A stretch of DNA of 64,000 nt from Aquabacterium olei (GCF_003100395.1 NZ_CP029210.1:372001-436000); one strand, 5' to 3'. Shown: positions 32,943 through 43,377, counted from the stretch's first letter. Numbers and translations: made by a program. Notes: a model not told the origin generated them from the sequence alone.

Positions 32943-33365
32943 TCAGGCTGCGGGCACCGGCCGGGGCTTGCCTTCGAGGTCGATGGCCACGTAGGTGATG
33001 TGCGCCTCGGTGACCTTCACGAGGATCGGGTCCGTGGGCTGGCGCTCGGCCCAGACCTCGACATGCACCTTCATCGAGGTGCGGCCGACCGATTCGATGC
33101 GGGCGTAGAACGACAGCAGGTCGCCCACCGACACCGCATTGCGGAAAACGAACTCGTTGACGGCGACGGTGGCCACGCGCCCGCGCGAGACGCGGCCGGG
33201 CAGCACGCAGCCGGCCAGATCGACCTGGGCCATGATCCAGCCGCCGAAGATGTCGCCGTTGCCGTTGGCGTCCTTGGGCATGGGCATGACCCGCATGACG
33301 AGCTCCATGTCGGGGTGGAGCTCGGTGGGGGTCAGAAGGGTGTTGGGGCGGGGGACGACGGTCAT
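32943..33365 (-). CDS. Acyl-CoA thioesterase, hotdog fold (YciA-like)
   Basis: Hydrolyses acyl-CoA to free acid and CoA. The single hotdog domain has the family motif NGNGDIFGGWIMAQVDLAG, with the catalytic Asp at the end of the N-terminal helix region, followed by VAVNEFVFRNAVSVGD. The ATG at 33365 is used (140 residues); a TTG two codons upstream is in frame. It is divergent from the Atm1-type exporter across only 53 bp. Confidence 0.93.
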   Translation of the reverse strand: MTVVPRPNTLLTPTELHPDMELVMRVMPMPKDANGNGDIFGGWIMAQVDLAGCVLPGRVSRGRVATVAVNEFVFRNAVSVGDLLSFYARIESVGRTSMKVHVEVWAERQPTDPILVKVTEAHITYVAIDLEGKPRPVPAA

Positions 33366-33418
33366 GGGCAATCAGGCAGACAATCTGCTTCTTCGGTCTG
33401 ACCCGTGATTGTTCCAGA

Positions 33419-35245
33419 ATGCGCCGTTACGCACACGTTCCCGCCGCCGAGACCCCTGCCGGCTCGCCCCCCGCCGCCCCGCAGCACGGCGAACGCCAGA
33501 CGCTGGCGCGTCTTTGGCCCTATCTGTGGGCCTACAAAGGTCGGGTGATGCTGGCGCTGGCCTTCATGGTGGGCGCCAAGCTGGCCAACGTGAGCGTGCC
33601 GCTCGTGCTCAAGAACCTGGTGGACCGCCTCGCGCCGGATGCAGGCAGCCCCCAGGCGCTGCTGGCCGTGCCGGCCGGGCTGCTGCTGGGCTACGGGCTG
33701 CTGCGCCTGTCGACGTCGGTGTTCACCGAGTTGCGCGAGCTGGTGTTTGCCAAGGCCACCGAGGGCGCGGCGCGCCGCATCTCGCTGGAGGTGTTCTCGC
33801 ACCTGCACGCGCTGAGCCTGCGCTTTCACCTCGAGCGCCAGACCGGGGGCATGACCCGCGACATCGAGCGTGGCACGCGGGCCGTGCACTCGCTGATCTC
33901 GTACTCGCTCTACAGCATCGTGCCCACGGTGATCGAGGTGGCGCTGGTGCTGACGCTGCTGGGCGCGAAGTTCGACATGGTGTTCGTGTGGATCACGGTG
34001 GCCGCGCTGGTGCTGTACGTGAGCTTCACCGTGGGCGTGACGACGTGGCGCACCCGTTTCCGGCGGGAGATGAACGAGCTCGATTCGAAGGCGCACACGC
34101 GCGCGGTCGATTCGCTGCTGAACTACGAGACCGTCAAGTACTTCAACAACGAGGCGTTTGAAGGCCGGCGCTATGACGAGGCCCTGGAGCGCCTGCGCAA
34201 GGTGGCCGTGCGCACGCAGCAGACGCTGTCGCTGCTCAACGCGGGGCAGCAGACCATCATCGCCACGGCCCTGATCGCCATGCTGTGGCGTGCCACGCAG
34301 GGGGTGGTCGACGGCCGCATGACGGTGGGCGACCTGGTCATGGTCAACGCCTTCATGATCCAGCTCTACATCCCGCTGAACTTCCTGGGCGTGATCTACC
34401 GCGAGATCAAGCAGTCGCTCACCGACCTCGACAAGATGTTCACGCTGATGGCGCGCGAGCGGGAGGTGGCCGATGCGGCCGATGCGCGCCCGCTGCTGAT
34501 CAAGGACCAGCAGGCCCCCGCCGTGCGTTTCGACCATGTGCAGTTCGCGTACGACCCGGCACGGCCCATCCTGCACGACGTGAGCTTCGAGATCCCGGGC
34601 GGGCAGACGGTCGCGGTGGTGGGCCCATCGGGTTCGGGCAAGTCGACGCTGGCGCGGCTGCTGTACCGCTTCTACGATGTGCAGGGTGGCCGCATCACCG
34701 TCAATGGCCACGACGTGCGCAGCCTCACGCAGGACAGCCTGCGCCGCCACATCGGCATCGTGCCGCAGGACACCGTGCTGTTCAACGACACCGTGGCCTA
34801 CAACATCGCCTATGGCCGGCCCGATGCCACGCGCGAGCAGGTGGAGCAGGCGGCCAAGGCGGCGCACATTCACGACTTCATCCTGGCCACGCCCGGCGGC
34901 TACGACACCATGGTGGGCGAGCGGGGCCTGAAGTTGTCGGGCGGCGAAAAGCAGCGGGTGGCCATTGCCCGCACGCTGCTGAAGAACCCGCCCATCCTCG
35001 TGTTCGACGAGGCCACGTCGGCGCTCGATTCGGCCAACGAGCGCGCCATCCAGGCCGAGCTGGCCGCGGTCGGCCAGGGCAAGACGGTGCTGGTGATTGC
35101 ACACCGGCTGTCGACCATCGTGCACGCGCACGAGATCCTGGTGATGGAGCAGGGCCGCATCATCGAGCGCGGCACGCACCCGCAGCTGCTGGCCGCGAAC
35201 GGCCGCTACGCGCAGATGTGGCGGCTGCAGCAGCACGAGGCCTGA
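33419..35245 (+). CDS. Atm1/HMT1-type ABC transporter (fused membrane and ATPase domains)
   Basis: Inner-membrane half-transporter that dimerises; the family exports glutathione-linked or heavy-metal conjugates. The membrane domain (about 40-330) includes the Atm1-type signature LLNYETVKYFNNEAFE. The ATPase has Walker A GPSGSGKST, signature LSGGEKQR, Walker B ILVFDEATSALD and the H-loop IAHRLST. At 608 residues it is normal for the group. The N-terminal 30 residues are Pro/Ala-rich. Substrate assignment is by family only. Confidence 0.94.
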   Translation: MRRYAHVPAAETPAGSPPAAPQHGERQTLARLWPYLWAYKGRVMLALAFMVGAKLANVSVPLVLKNLVDRLAPDAGSPQALLAVPAGLLLGYGLLRLSTSVFTELRELVFAKATEGAARRISLEVFSHLHALSLRFHLERQTGGMTRDIERGTRAVHSLISYSLYSIVPTVIEVALVLTLLGAKFDMVFVWITVAALVLYVSFTVGVTTWRTRFRREMNELDSKAHTRAVDSLLNYETVKYFNNEAFEGRRYDEALERLRKVAVRTQQTLSLLNAGQQTIIATALIAMLWRATQGVVDGRMTVGDLVMVNAFMIQLYIPLNFLGVIYREIKQSLTDLDKMFTLMAREREVADAADARPLLIKDQQAPAVRFDHVQFAYDPARPILHDVSFEIPGGQTVAVVGPSGSGKSTLARLLYRFYDVQGGRITVNGHDVRSLTQDSLRRHIGIVPQDTVLFNDTVAYNIAYGRPDATREQVEQAAKAAHIHDFILATPGGYDTMVGERGLKLSGGEKQRVAIARTLLKNPPILVFDEATSALDSANERAIQAELAAVGQGKTVLVIAHRLSTIVHAHEILVMEQGRIIERGTHPQLLAANGRYAQMWRLQQHEA

Positions 35246-35266
35246 GCCAGCCCCGCAGTGGCGGGG

Positions 35267-36202
35267 TCAGGGCTCGATGGCCATGCCGCGCAGCACCACG
35301 CCCTGGCCCACGCCGCCAATGAAGCGGGCCTGGCCCGACTTCAGATCGACCTCGTACAGCCGCGTGGCCCGGTCGACGCCGCGGCGGGTGGCCAGGTAGG
35401 CCCGGTTGTTGGTGTCGGCGATGTCGAACGCGGCGTCGTCGAATCCGTCGATGACCAGCGGCCCCACCGAGCGCATCAGGCCCGTGTTCGGCGAAACCTC
35501 GGGTCGTGTGCCCTCCAGCGAGCCCATGATGGACAGGTGGCGCGTCTGTGCGTCGATCGCGTAGTTCGTGGTGATCTTGTCGTTGTCGGCGTTGTAGGTG
35601 TAGCCCACCGCGACGATGCGTGCGGGGCGGCCCTCCAGCAGGTCACCCGGCGCGTAACGCAGCGCGCCATCGGGCTGGACGCCCGGCTGCTGCGGGTTGC
35701 CGTCCACGGCGGCGCCGGTGTCCGGGTGCAATCGCATGTTGGCGCTCGCATCGGTCACCACGCGGATGCGGTCCACTGTCGGGTTGAAGTCGAAGCCGAC
35801 ACGGGCGCCGGCCGGCATTGTGATCGGCTCGCCGATGGGCGTGGTCTGGCCCGAGGCCCGGTCGATGCGCAACAGGCGGCCTTGCGTCGACAGCCCGTAC
35901 AGCAGCCCCCTGGCGACGCGGTAGTCGATGCCCACCAGGGCCTCGCCCGGCGCGAGCCCCTGCAGCGGCTGACGGCTCAGGATCTGCTCGGGCGCGCTGC
36001 CGTTGAAGGTCACCAGCACGTTGTCGTCGGTCACGCCGACGATCAGCTCCTTGCGCTCGATGCGCGGGGCGGGGGTCTCGAGGTGGGACGCCCGTGCGGC
36101 GGTGTCGGGCGCCGGGGCGCTGACGCACCCGGCCAGCACCGACAGGGCCAAGCTGCCCATGAGGGCGACGCGGCAAGAGGATGGACGGCGAAGGATGGCC
36201 AT
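35267..36202 (-). CDS. DUF4394 lipoprotein
   Basis: 311-residue putative lipoprotein. The signal peptide SLALSVLAGC has a clear lipobox (LAGC, Cys about 26). The mature part is a beta-rich DUF4394 domain with repeated strand-turn units (GIDYRVARGLLYGLSTQGRL, then VGFDFNPTVDRIRVVT and VGYTYNADNDKITTNYAID), probably a propeller-like fold. The function is unknown. AGGAG lies nine bases upstream of the start. It is 43 bp downstream of the prohibitin-like gene on the same strand. Confidence 0.88.
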   Translation of the reverse strand: MAILRRPSSCRVALMGSLALSVLAGCVSAPAPDTAARASHLETPAPRIERKELIVGVTDDNVLVTFNGSAPEQILSRQPLQGLAPGEALVGIDYRVARGLLYGLSTQGRLLRIDRASGQTTPIGEPITMPAGARVGFDFNPTVDRIRVVTDASANMRLHPDTGAAVDGNPQQPGVQPDGALRYAPGDLLEGRPARIVAVGYTYNADNDKITTNYAIDAQTRHLSIMGSLEGTRPEVSPNTGLMRSVGPLVIDGFDDAAFDIADTNNRAYLATRRGVDRATRLYEVDLKSGQARFIGGVGQGVVLRGMAIEP

Positions 36203-36245
36203 GGGCGGTACTCCTGGGCCGGCAGCCCGCAGCCGCCAACCTTGT

Positions 36246-37076
36246 TCAATCGGGCTTGACCTGGATGAACGGCACGGTGCCGCCCGTCACGTTGGGCAGT
36301 TTGCCATCCCACTTGCGGATGGCCTCCCGCTCGTTTTCCACCTTGCGCAACTCCAGCAGTTCGCGCGTCACCTGCTGGCGTTGCAGGGCCAGCGCGTCGG
36401 CTTCGGCCCTGGCCGACGCCACCTTCTGCTTGGCCTCCACCTCGATGCGCTGCAGGTCGCGTTCGGCCTTGAGCTTCTCCTGTTCGGCCTTGACCTTGGC
36501 TTCGATGGCTTCGGCGAACGATCGCGAGAACGCGAAGTTCACGATGGCAAATTCATCGAGGACCAGGCCGTGTCGTGCCATCTTCTGTTTCAACAGGTCG
36601 CCGATGGCGTCGCGCACCTCGGTGCGCCGCGTGACCAGCTCTTCGGCCGTGAAGCGCGCGGTGACGGCTTTCACCGCCTCCTGCGCGGCCGGGATGATGA
36701 TGCGGTCGGCCGCGATGTCGGTGCTGGGACCGATGGTGCGGAACACGTCCACCACCCGGTGCGGGTCGAGGTGGTAGTTGATGGCAATGCGTGTGTGCAC
36801 CGACTGCAGGTCGCGTGAGGCGGCGTCGCCTTCACCTTCGCCCTTCTGGATGCGCACGTCCATGAGGTGCATGGACTGCGCCAGCGGGACCTTGAAGTGG
36901 ATGCCGGGATCGTAGACCGCGTCGTCGGCCTTGCCGAAGGTGGTCTTCACCCCGCGCTCGCCGGCGGTGATCACCACCACGGGGTTGAGGATGGACAGCG
37001 CGAACAGCGCGCCGCCGATGAGCAGCGCGCCCTTGAACACCGGGCCCACACGGGAGGGAGAAGAAAACGTCGTCAT
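36246..37076 (-). CDS. Prohibitin-family SPFH/band 7 membrane protein
   Basis: 276-residue protein with one N-terminal membrane helix (ALLIGGALFALSILNPVVVI), then an SPFH domain (GERGVKTTFGKADDAVYDPG, then LMDVRIQKGEGEG), followed by a long charged coiled coil (EAIEAKVKAEQEKLKAERDL and on). This is the layout of prohibitin/HflC-like scaffold proteins, which form membrane microdomains and modulate FtsH. The ATG has AGGAAGG upstream. It is divergent from pyrC. There is no partner hflK-like gene nearby. Confidence 0.92.
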   Translation of the reverse strand: MTTFSSPSRVGPVFKGALLIGGALFALSILNPVVVITAGERGVKTTFGKADDAVYDPGIHFKVPLAQSMHLMDVRIQKGEGEGDAASRDLQSVHTRIAINYHLDPHRVVDVFRTIGPSTDIAADRIIIPAAQEAVKAVTARFTAEELVTRRTEVRDAIGDLLKQKMARHGLVLDEFAIVNFAFSRSFAEAIEAKVKAEQEKLKAERDLQRIEVEAKQKVASARAEADALALQRQQVTRELLELRKVENEREAIRKWDGKLPNVTGGTVPFIQVKPD

Positions 37077-37189
37077 GGTCCTTCCTGATGCGGCCGCTCG
37101 AATGGCGGCCTTGTCGGCATCCTACCGGCACCGCGGGCAGGCGGCGGTGCGAAAATGGCGGCTGATTTCACACCCCAAACCGCTCTGCC

Positions 37190-38233
37190 ATGACTGCCAC
37201 CGCGCCCGCCACGCTGACCCTGACCCGCCCCGACGACTGGCATCTGCATGTGCGCGATGGCGCGGCCATGGCCTCGGTCGTGCCGGCCACGGCGGCGCAG
37301 TTCGCCCGCGCCATCATCATGCCCAACCTGCGCCCGCCGATCACCACGGCCGAGCAGGCGGTGGCCTACCGCGACCGCATCCGCGCGGCGGTGCCGGCCG
37401 GCGTGACCTTCGAGCCGTTGATGGCGCTCTACCTGACGGACAACACCCCGGCCGAAGAGGCGGCCCGCGCCAAGGCCATGGGCGCCGTGGCCTTCAAGCT
37501 CTACCCGGCCGGCGCCACCACCAACAGCGACGCTGGCGTGACCGACCTGCGCAAGACCTACAAGGTGCTGGAAGCCATGCAGCGCGAGGGCCTGGTGCTG
37601 TGCGTGCACGGCGAGGTGACCGACAGCGACGTGGACGTGTTCGACCGCGAGAAGGCCTTCATCGACGAGAAGCTGATCCCGCTGCGCCGCGACTTCCCTG
37701 AGCTGAAGGTGGTGTTCGAGCACATCACCACCAAGGAGGCCGCGCAGTACGTGACCGAGGCCGACCGCTTCGTGGGCGCCACCATCACGCCGCAGCACCT
37801 GCTGTACAACCGCAACGCCATCTTCATGGGCGGCGTGCGCCCGCACTACTACTGCCTGCCCATCCTGAAGCGCGAGGAGCACCGCGTGGCGCTGGTGCAG
37901 GCCGCCACCAGCGGCAGCACGAAGTTCTTCCTGGGCACCGACAGCGCGCCGCACGCCTCGCACCTGAAAGAGCACAGCTCGGGCTGCGCCGGCTGCTACA
38001 CCGCGCCGTGCGCCATCGAGCTGTACGCCGAGGCCTTCGAGGCCGCCGGTGCGCTCGACAAGCTGGAGGGCTTTGCCAGCTTCCATGGCCCGGATTACTA
38101 CGGCCTTCCTCGCAACACCGACCGCATCACACTGGCCCGCGAGGACTGGGTGGTGCCGGAAAGCCTGCCCTTCGGCGAGACCGTGATCAAGCCGCTGCGC
38201 GGTGGCGAGACGCTGCACTGGCGTCTGCGCTGA
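37190..38233 (+). CDS. pyrC: Dihydroorotase
   Basis: Zn enzyme of pyrimidine synthesis that cyclises N-carbamoyl-aspartate to dihydroorotate. The HxH metal motif is in [10 protein letters not shown] (about residues 17-19); the carbamylated lysine is in [19 protein letters not shown]; later metal-binding histidines are in CVHGEVTD and [10 protein letters not shown], and the catalytic Asp is in FLGTDSAPH. It has 347 residues, matching the class II (PyrC) type. It appears to be a single-gene unit. Confidence 0.97.
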   Translation: MTATAPATLTLTRPDDWHLHVRDGAAMASVVPATAAQFARAIIMPNLRPPITTAEQAVAYRDRIRAAVPAGVTFEPLMALYLTDNTPAEEAARAKAMGAVAFKLYPAGATTNSDAGVTDLRKTYKVLEAMQREGLVLCVHGEVTDSDVDVFDREKAFIDEKLIPLRRDFPELKVVFEHITTKEAAQYVTEADRFVGATITPQHLLYNRNAIFMGGVRPHYYCLPILKREEHRVALVQAATSGSTKFFLGTDSAPHASHLKEHSSGCAGCYTAPCAIELYAEAFEAAGALDKLEGFASFHGPDYYGLPRNTDRITLAREDWVVPESLPFGETVIKPLRGGETLHWRLR

Positions 38234-38244
38234 TCCGGGGCGGC

Positions 38245-39048
38245 TCAGGGGCTCTCTGGGGTGTCGGGTGGGGCGGGCCGCCCTGCCCGCAGCGCATGAA
38301 CCTCGTCGCGCAGGCTGGTGATCTCCTGGCGCAGCGAGCGGATCTGGGCGTGCATGTCGCGGAGGATGTCGCGCTCGACCTTGCGTTCCTGCGTGCCGAC
38401 AAACATGGCCGCGATGCTGGCCGTCACCAGCGACAGCAGGCCATAGCCCAGCAGCACGACGAAGACCGAAAACACACGCGAGGCGGTGCTGCTCGGCACG
38501 ACGTCGCCATAGCCCACCGTGGCGGCCGTGGAGAACGCCAGCCACAGGCCCTCGTGCAGCGAGGTCACCCCCGGGTCGAGCCAGTAGAAGCCGATGCCGC
38601 ACAGGCCGATGACGGTGGCGCCCATGCCCAGCAACCGGGCCAGCCCCGTTTCGGTGAACAGCGGCTTGCTGATCTTCAACAGCCGATAGAGCATCAGCAC
38701 CGCGATGGCCAGGCGCCAGATGAGCGCCGGTTCCGACTCATTGCTCTGCGGCAGCACCGCGTTGAGCAGCAGGGCCGCGCCCAGAAACCAGTCGAGTCGC
38801 AACTCCATGGGGTGGTGGCCCCACGTGTGACTCTGCTCGTTGACCGCGGGGCCCGGTGCCTGCAGCGCCCGCCTCACCCGCCACGCCGACACCAGCACGA
38901 CCGTGCCGCTGAGCAGGTACATCCAGGTTGCCCAGGTGGCCGGCGTCGGCATCATGGAGTCGTAAAAGGCCGGCACGCTGGCGGTCAGCGCGATCAGCAT
39001 CGGCCAGGGTGAGTGGGCCGCATCGAGGCGGCCGAAGCGTCGGGGCAT
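38245..39048 (-). CDS. Potassium-channel-type ion channel protein
   Basis: 267-residue membrane protein with five or six hydrophobic segments. The last two enclose a pore loop with the selectivity filter TVGYGD (STAATVGYGDVVPSS). A C-terminal cytoplasmic coiled coil (VERDILRDMHAQIRSLRQEI and on) likely drives tetramerisation. No RCK nucleotide-binding domain is attached. The N-terminal half is unlike the usual two-helix bacterial channels and resembles a voltage-sensor-like bundle, though no clear Arg repeat is seen. It lies 44 bp downstream of the cysteine synthase on the same strand. Confidence 0.88.
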   Translation of the reverse strand: MPRRFGRLDAAHSPWPMLIALTASVPAFYDSMMPTPATWATWMYLLSGTVVLVSAWRVRRALQAPGPAVNEQSHTWGHHPMELRLDWFLGAALLLNAVLPQSNESEPALIWRLAIAVLMLYRLLKISKPLFTETGLARLLGMGATVIGLCGIGFYWLDPGVTSLHEGLWLAFSTAATVGYGDVVPSSTASRVFSVFVVLLGYGLLSLVTASIAAMFVGTQERKVERDILRDMHAQIRSLRQEITSLRDEVHALRAGRPAPPDTPESP

Positions 39049-39092
39049 GGCAAGGCCGGGCTGCGGCAGCCCGGAAAGCAGGGGGTGAGACC

Positions 39093-40010
39093 TCAGGCGG
39101 GCAGGAAGCCTTCCACCGACAGGTAGCGCTCGCCCGTGTCATAGCAGAAGCCGAGCACGCGGGCGCCGTCGGGCAACTCGGGCAGCTTCTGCGCGATGGC
39201 GGCCAGCGTGGCGCCGGAAGAGATGCCGACCAGCATGCCTTCCTCGCGGGCAGCGCGGCGCGCGTACTCGCGGGCGTCTTCGGCTTCCACCTGGATCACG
39301 CCATCAAGCAGGTCGGTGTGCAGGTTGACCGGCACGAAGCCGGCGCCGATTCCCTGGATGGGGTGCGGCGCGGGGCTGCCGCCCGAGATGACGGGCGACG
39401 CCTTGGGTTCGACCGCAAACACCTTGAGCTGTGGCCAGGCGGCCTTGAGCACCTTTGCGCAGCCCGTGAGGTGGCCGCCGGTGCCCACGCCGGTGATCAG
39501 GGCGTCGAGGCCTTCGGGGAAGTCGGCCAGGATCTCCTGGGCCGTGGTGCGTTCGTGCACGGCGATGTTGGCCGGGTTCTCGAACTGCTGCGGCATCCAG
39601 GCGCCGGGCGTGGTGGCAACGATCTCTTTGGCACGCTCGATCGCACCCTTCATGCCCTTCTCGCGCGGCGTGAGGTCGAACTGCGCGCCGTAGGCCAGCA
39701 TCAGGCGACGGCGTTCGATCGACATGCTGTCGGGCATGACGAGCACGAGGCGGTAGCCCTTGACCGCGGCCACCATGGCCAGGCCGATGCCGGTGTTGCC
39801 CGAGGTGGGCTCGACGATGGTGCCGCCAGGCTGGAGCGCGCCGCTGCGTTCGGCGTCTTCCACCATCGCCAGGGCAATGCGGTCCTTGATCGAGCCGCCG
39901 GGGTTGGCGCGTTCGGCCTTGATCCAGACCTCGGGCGCCGCGCCGAACAGGCGGTTCATGCGGACGTGAGGGGTGCGGCCAATGGTGTCGAGGATGGATG
40001 AGGCTTTCAT
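39093..40010 (-). CDS. cysM: Cysteine synthase (O-acetylserine sulfhydrylase)
   Basis: PLP enzyme converting O-acetylserine and sulfide (or thiosulfate) to cysteine. The PLP lysine is in [12 protein letters not shown] (about residue 42), the substrate loop is [12 protein letters not shown], and the phosphate-binding loop is [11 protein letters not shown]. The ATG at 40010 with GGAGA upstream gives 305 residues. Whether it is CysM or CysK specific is not settled by what I can see; the length fits either. It is divergent from dsbD. Confidence 0.92.
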   Translation of the reverse strand: MKASSILDTIGRTPHVRMNRLFGAAPEVWIKAERANPGGSIKDRIALAMVEDAERSGALQPGGTIVEPTSGNTGIGLAMVAAVKGYRLVLVMPDSMSIERRRLMLAYGAQFDLTPREKGMKGAIERAKEIVATTPGAWMPQQFENPANIAVHERTTAQEILADFPEGLDALITGVGTGGHLTGCAKVLKAAWPQLKVFAVEPKASPVISGGSPAPHPIQGIGAGFVPVNLHTDLLDGVIQVEAEDAREYARRAAREEGMLVGISSGATLAAIAQKLPELPDGARVLGFCYDTGERYLSVEGFLPA

Positions 40011-40082
40011 GGTGGTTCTCTCCGCGGTCATAAAGACCTTATGCACAAAGCGCCTGAGAGCATACGACGCGGGCCGGGCAGA

Positions 40083-41831
40083 ATGCGTGCCATGCTGCAA
40101 ACACCGATTCTGATGCGCGGCGGCCGCCTTGTGGAGCAGGGCGTCGCGGTCGTGCTGCTCTGTCTGACCCTCATCATGGTGGCCCTTTGGCCGCAGGGCG
40201 TGCGCGCCGAGGATTTCCTGCCCGCCGACCAGGCTTTCCGGCCGAGCGTGGGCGTGGCCGGCAAGCAGGCCGTGCGCGTCGACATCGCGCAGGTGCCTGG
40301 GGTGTATCTCTACCGCGAGCGCTTCGAGGCCCGCCTGCAGGCCGGTGAACGGGCGGCACCCGAGGCGCTGAGCTGGCGTCTGCCGCCGGGCGAGTCCAAG
40401 CACGACGCCACGTTCGACAAGGTGATGGAGGTCTACCACGGCCCGGTCTCGGGCGAAGTGGCGCTGCCGGCCGGGCTGCGCGGCGAGCCCATGCTCACCA
40501 TCGTCTACCAGGGCTGTGCGGATGCCGGCCTGTGTTACCCGCCGCAGACCCGGCGCTACGAACTCCAGATCGGGCCGGATGGCGCCTTGCAGGGCGTGCG
40601 CCCGGCGGGGGGCTCGGTGGCGCTGGCCGCGCCGGGGGGCGGTCGCCTGCTGGGCAGTGCGACGGTGCCCGCCGTGCCATCGCCTGCGGCCGCCCCGGCA
40701 CCCGTGGACGCCGATGGCGACCGGGTGAGCCAGGCGCTCGCCTCAGGCCGGCTGGCGGTGGTTCTGCCGGTGTTCCTGCTGGCCGGCTTGCTGTTGTCGC
40801 TCACGCCGTGTGTGCTGCCGATGGTGCCCATCCTGTCGTCCATCATCGTGGGGCAGCAGGGGCGGGTCAGCCGGGGGCGCGGCTTTGCGCTGGCGCTGAG
40901 CTATTCGCAGGGCATGGCGCTGGTCTACACCGGCCTGGGCGTGGCCGCCGGCCTGCTGGGCCAGGGCCTGGCCGCCTACCTGCAGCACCCCTGGGTGGTG
41001 CTGGGCTTTGGCGCATTGATGGTGCTGCTGGCGCTGTCCATGTTCGGGCTGTACGAGCTGCGTCTGCCGGTGGCCGTGCAGAGCTGGTTGGGCGAGGGCA
41101 CGCAGCACCTGCCCGGCGGGCGTTTCCTGAGCGTGTTTGCCATGGGCGTGGTGTCGGCGCTGATCGTCAGCCCGTGTGTGTCGGCGCCGCTGGCCGGGGC
41201 GCTGCTCTATATCAGCCAGACGCGCGACGTGTGGCTGGGCGGCGGCGCGTTGTACGCCATGGCCTGGGGCATGAGCGTGCCGCTGTTGCTCGTGGGCCTT
41301 TCGGCCGGCACGCTGCTGCCGCGCACGGGGCCGTGGATGAAGGCGGTCAAGGCGCTGTTCGGCGTGCTGATGCTGGTGATGGCCGCCTGGGTGACCCGGC
41401 CTGCCTGGCCGGTGCTGGTGGCCCAGGTGACGGGCCAGCAGGCCGCTGTGGGGGCGCACCGCAGCGTGCTGCCGTTCGAGCGCGTGCGCAATGTGGCCGA
41501 GCTGGATGCGGCCCTGGCGCGCGCCGCGGCCGAAGGCCGGCCCGTGATGCTGGATTTCTATGCCGACTGGTGCGTGTCGTGCGTCGAGATGGAGCAGCTG
41601 ACCTTCCGCGATGAGGGCGTGCGCCAGCGTGTGCAGCGCGCGGTGCTGCTGCAGGCCGATGTGACGGCGAACAACGACGACGACCGCGCGCTGCTGGCGC
41701 GTTTCCAGCTCTTCGGGCCGCCCGGCATCCTGTTCTGGAACGCGCAGGGGCAGCCGGTGCCACAAGCCCGTGTGGTCGGCTTCCAGAAGCCCGAGGTGTT
41801 CGTGCAGGCGCTGCAGCAGGCGGGCTTGTGA
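40083..41831 (+). CDS. dsbD: Thiol:disulfide interchange protein DsbD
   Basis: Inner-membrane protein moving electrons from cytoplasmic thioredoxin to periplasmic thiol proteins. All three modules are visible: an N-terminal periplasmic domain with the redox pair in [13 protein letters not shown], a central eight-helix domain with [13 protein letters not shown] and [13 protein letters not shown], and a C-terminal thioredoxin domain with [15 protein letters not shown] signal peptide ending GVRAEDF follows an uncertain start: ATGs at 40041, 40083, 40092 and 40113 are all in frame. The stop overlaps the next gene's start. Confidence 0.94.
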   Translation: MRAMLQTPILMRGGRLVEQGVAVVLLCLTLIMVALWPQGVRAEDFLPADQAFRPSVGVAGKQAVRVDIAQVPGVYLYRERFEARLQAGERAAPEALSWRLPPGESKHDATFDKVMEVYHGPVSGEVALPAGLRGEPMLTIVYQGCADAGLCYPPQTRRYELQIGPDGALQGVRPAGGSVALAAPGGGRLLGSATVPAVPSPAAAPAPVDADGDRVSQALASGRLAVVLPVFLLAGLLLSLTPCVLPMVPILSSIIVGQQGRVSRGRGFALALSYSQGMALVYTGLGVAAGLLGQGLAAYLQHPWVVLGFGALMVLLALSMFGLYELRLPVAVQSWLGEGTQHLPGGRFLSVFAMGVVSALIVSPCVSAPLAGALLYISQTRDVWLGGGALYAMAWGMSVPLLLVGLSAGTLLPRTGPWMKAVKALFGVLMLVMAAWVTRPAWPVLVAQVTGQQAAVGAHRSVLPFERVRNVAELDAALARAAAEGRPVMLDFYADWCVSCVEMEQLTFRDEGVRQRVQRAVLLQADVTANNDDDRALLARFQLFGPPGILFWNAQGQPVPQARVVGFQKPEVFVQALQQAGL

Positions 41832-43033
41832 GCATGCACCCCGACGCCCGGGCGCTGTGGCGCGCCCCGATGTGGCTGCTGTCGGTGCTGCTGGCGGCGC
41901 TCGGCATGCTGGGCCCGTTCGCGGTCGACACCTACCTGCCGGCGTTTTCGGGCATCGCGGCCGACCTGCAGGCCACGCCCGTGCAGATCCAGCAGACGCT
42001 GTCGGCCTACCTGTTTGCCTTTGCCTTCATGAGCCTGTTCCATGGCTCGCTGTCCGACAGCCTGGGCCGCCGGCCTGTCGTGCTGACCGGCATCGCCGTG
42101 TTCACGCTGGCCTCGGCGGGCTGTGCGCTGTCGACCAGCATCGGGCAGCTGGTGTTCTTCCGGGCGCTGCAGGGGCTGTCCACCGGGGCGGGCATCGTGG
42201 TGTCGCGCGCGGTCATCCGCGACCTGTTCCCGCCGGCCGATGCGCAGCGGGTGATGTCGCAGGTCACGCTGTTCTTCGGCATTGCGCCCGCCATCGCGCC
42301 CATCATCGGGGGCTTCCTCTTCGCCCATCTCGGCTGGCATGCGGTGTTCTGGTTCCTGACCGGCGTGGGCGCGGTGCTGTGGGTGGCCAACTGGCGTCTC
42401 CTGCCTGAGTCGCTGCATGTGGGGCACCGGCAGCCCTTCGTGCTGCGCAACCTGATGCGTGGCTATGTGGCCATCGGCACCAGCCCGCGCTTCCTGCTGC
42501 TGGCGCTGGCCAGTGGCGTGCCCTTCAACGGCATGTTCCTGTATGTGCTGGCGGCGCCGGCCTTCCTGGGCGAGCACCTCCACCTTGCACCCACCGAGTT
42601 CTTCTGGTTCTTTCTGTGCACCATCAGCGGCATCATGGGCGGCGCCTGGATCAGCGGGCGGCTGGCCGGGCGCATCGAACGCGACCGCCAGATCCGCATC
42701 GGTCTGGGCGTGATGCTGGCCGTGTCGGTGCTGAACCTGGCCGCCAACATGCTGATGCCGGCGCACGTGAGCTGGTCCCTCATCCCGATCGGCCTGTATG
42801 CGCTGGGCTGGGCCATGATGACGCCCGTCGTCACGCTGATGGTGCTGGATCTTTACCCTGACCGGCGCGGCATGGCGGCGTCGATGCAGGCCTTTGTTGG
42901 GGCGCTGTCCAACGGCGTGGTGGCCGGCGTGGTGGTGCCCATGGTGATGCACGACACCGTGGCGCTGGCGGTGGCCTCGCTGTTGCTGATGTTGGTGGGC
43001 CTGTTCGCGTGGATCGCGCTGCAGCGGCGATAA
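41828..43033 (+). CDS. Bcr/CflA-family drug efflux transporter (MFS)
   Basis: 12-helix major-facilitator exporter of the DHA1 Bcr/CflA group, probably a proton antiporter for drugs or metabolites. Motifs are FAVDTYLPAF in helix 1, the A-motif GSLSDSLGRRPVVL between helices 2 and 3, and GAGIVVSRAVIRDLFP in the helix 4-5 region. The GTG at 41828 overlaps the dsbD stop (GTGA); an ATG two codons later is equally possible. Its TAA stop lies inside the -10 box of rnpB. Confidence 0.93.
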   Translation: MSMHPDARALWRAPMWLLSVLLAALGMLGPFAVDTYLPAFSGIAADLQATPVQIQQTLSAYLFAFAFMSLFHGSLSDSLGRRPVVLTGIAVFTLASAGCALSTSIGQLVFFRALQGLSTGAGIVVSRAVIRDLFPPADAQRVMSQVTLFFGIAPAIAPIIGGFLFAHLGWHAVFWFLTGVGAVLWVANWRLLPESLHVGHRQPFVLRNLMRGYVAIGTSPRFLLLALASGVPFNGMFLYVLAAPAFLGEHLHLAPTEFFWFFLCTISGIMGGAWISGRLAGRIERDRQIRIGLGVMLAVSVLNLAANMLMPAHVSWSLIPIGLYALGWAMMTPVVTLMVLDLYPDRRGMAASMQAFVGALSNGVVAGVVVPMVMHDTVALAVASLLLMLVGLFAWIALQRR

Positions 43034-43034
43034 T
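43029..43034 (+). promoter_or_regulatory. -10 box of rnpB
   Basis: GATAAT ends eight bases before the first base of the RNase P RNA, ideal for transcription initiation at 43043. It overlaps the TAA stop of the efflux gene. No good -35 match is seen at 17 bp; TTCGCG at 19 bp is weak. Confidence 0.6.
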
Positions 43035-43042
43035 GCGCGGGT

Positions 43043-43377
43043 GAAGTCGGCCAGACCGCCGCTGGTGCGGGGCCCGAAAGGGCGCACTGGAGGAAGGTCC
43101 GGACTGCACAGGGCAGCGTAGGAGGTAACACCTCTCCACCGCGAGGTGAGGATCAGAGCAACAGAGACGAGTCGGGCTGGCTTTCGGGCTGGTTCGGGTG
43201 AAACGGGCAATCTCTACGCGCAGCAACACCAAATAGGCACACGATGACCTGGCCCGGGGAGTGTGCGGGTAGGTGGCACCGAGCCGCTCTGGCGACAGGC
43301 GGCCCAGAGGAATGGCGGTCACGGTCCGGCGTTGCAAGACGACGGACTGCACAGAATCCGGCCTATCGGCCGACTTC
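43043..43377 (+). ncRNA. rnpB: RNase P RNA, bacterial type A
   Basis: Catalytic RNA that trims 5' leaders of pre-tRNAs. The ends form the P1 helix: GAAGTCGGCC (43043-43052) pairs perfectly with GGCCGACTTC (43368-43377). The conserved 5' core is GGAGGAAGGTCCGGACT and the 3' core includes CAGAGGAATGGCGG and ACAGAATCCGGCCTATCGG. The GCCCGAAAGGGC region and the CACCTCTCCACCGCGAGGTG stem match the usual type-A hairpins. It is about 335 nt, and TTTTTT follows the 3' end (43382-43387). Confidence 0.96.
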
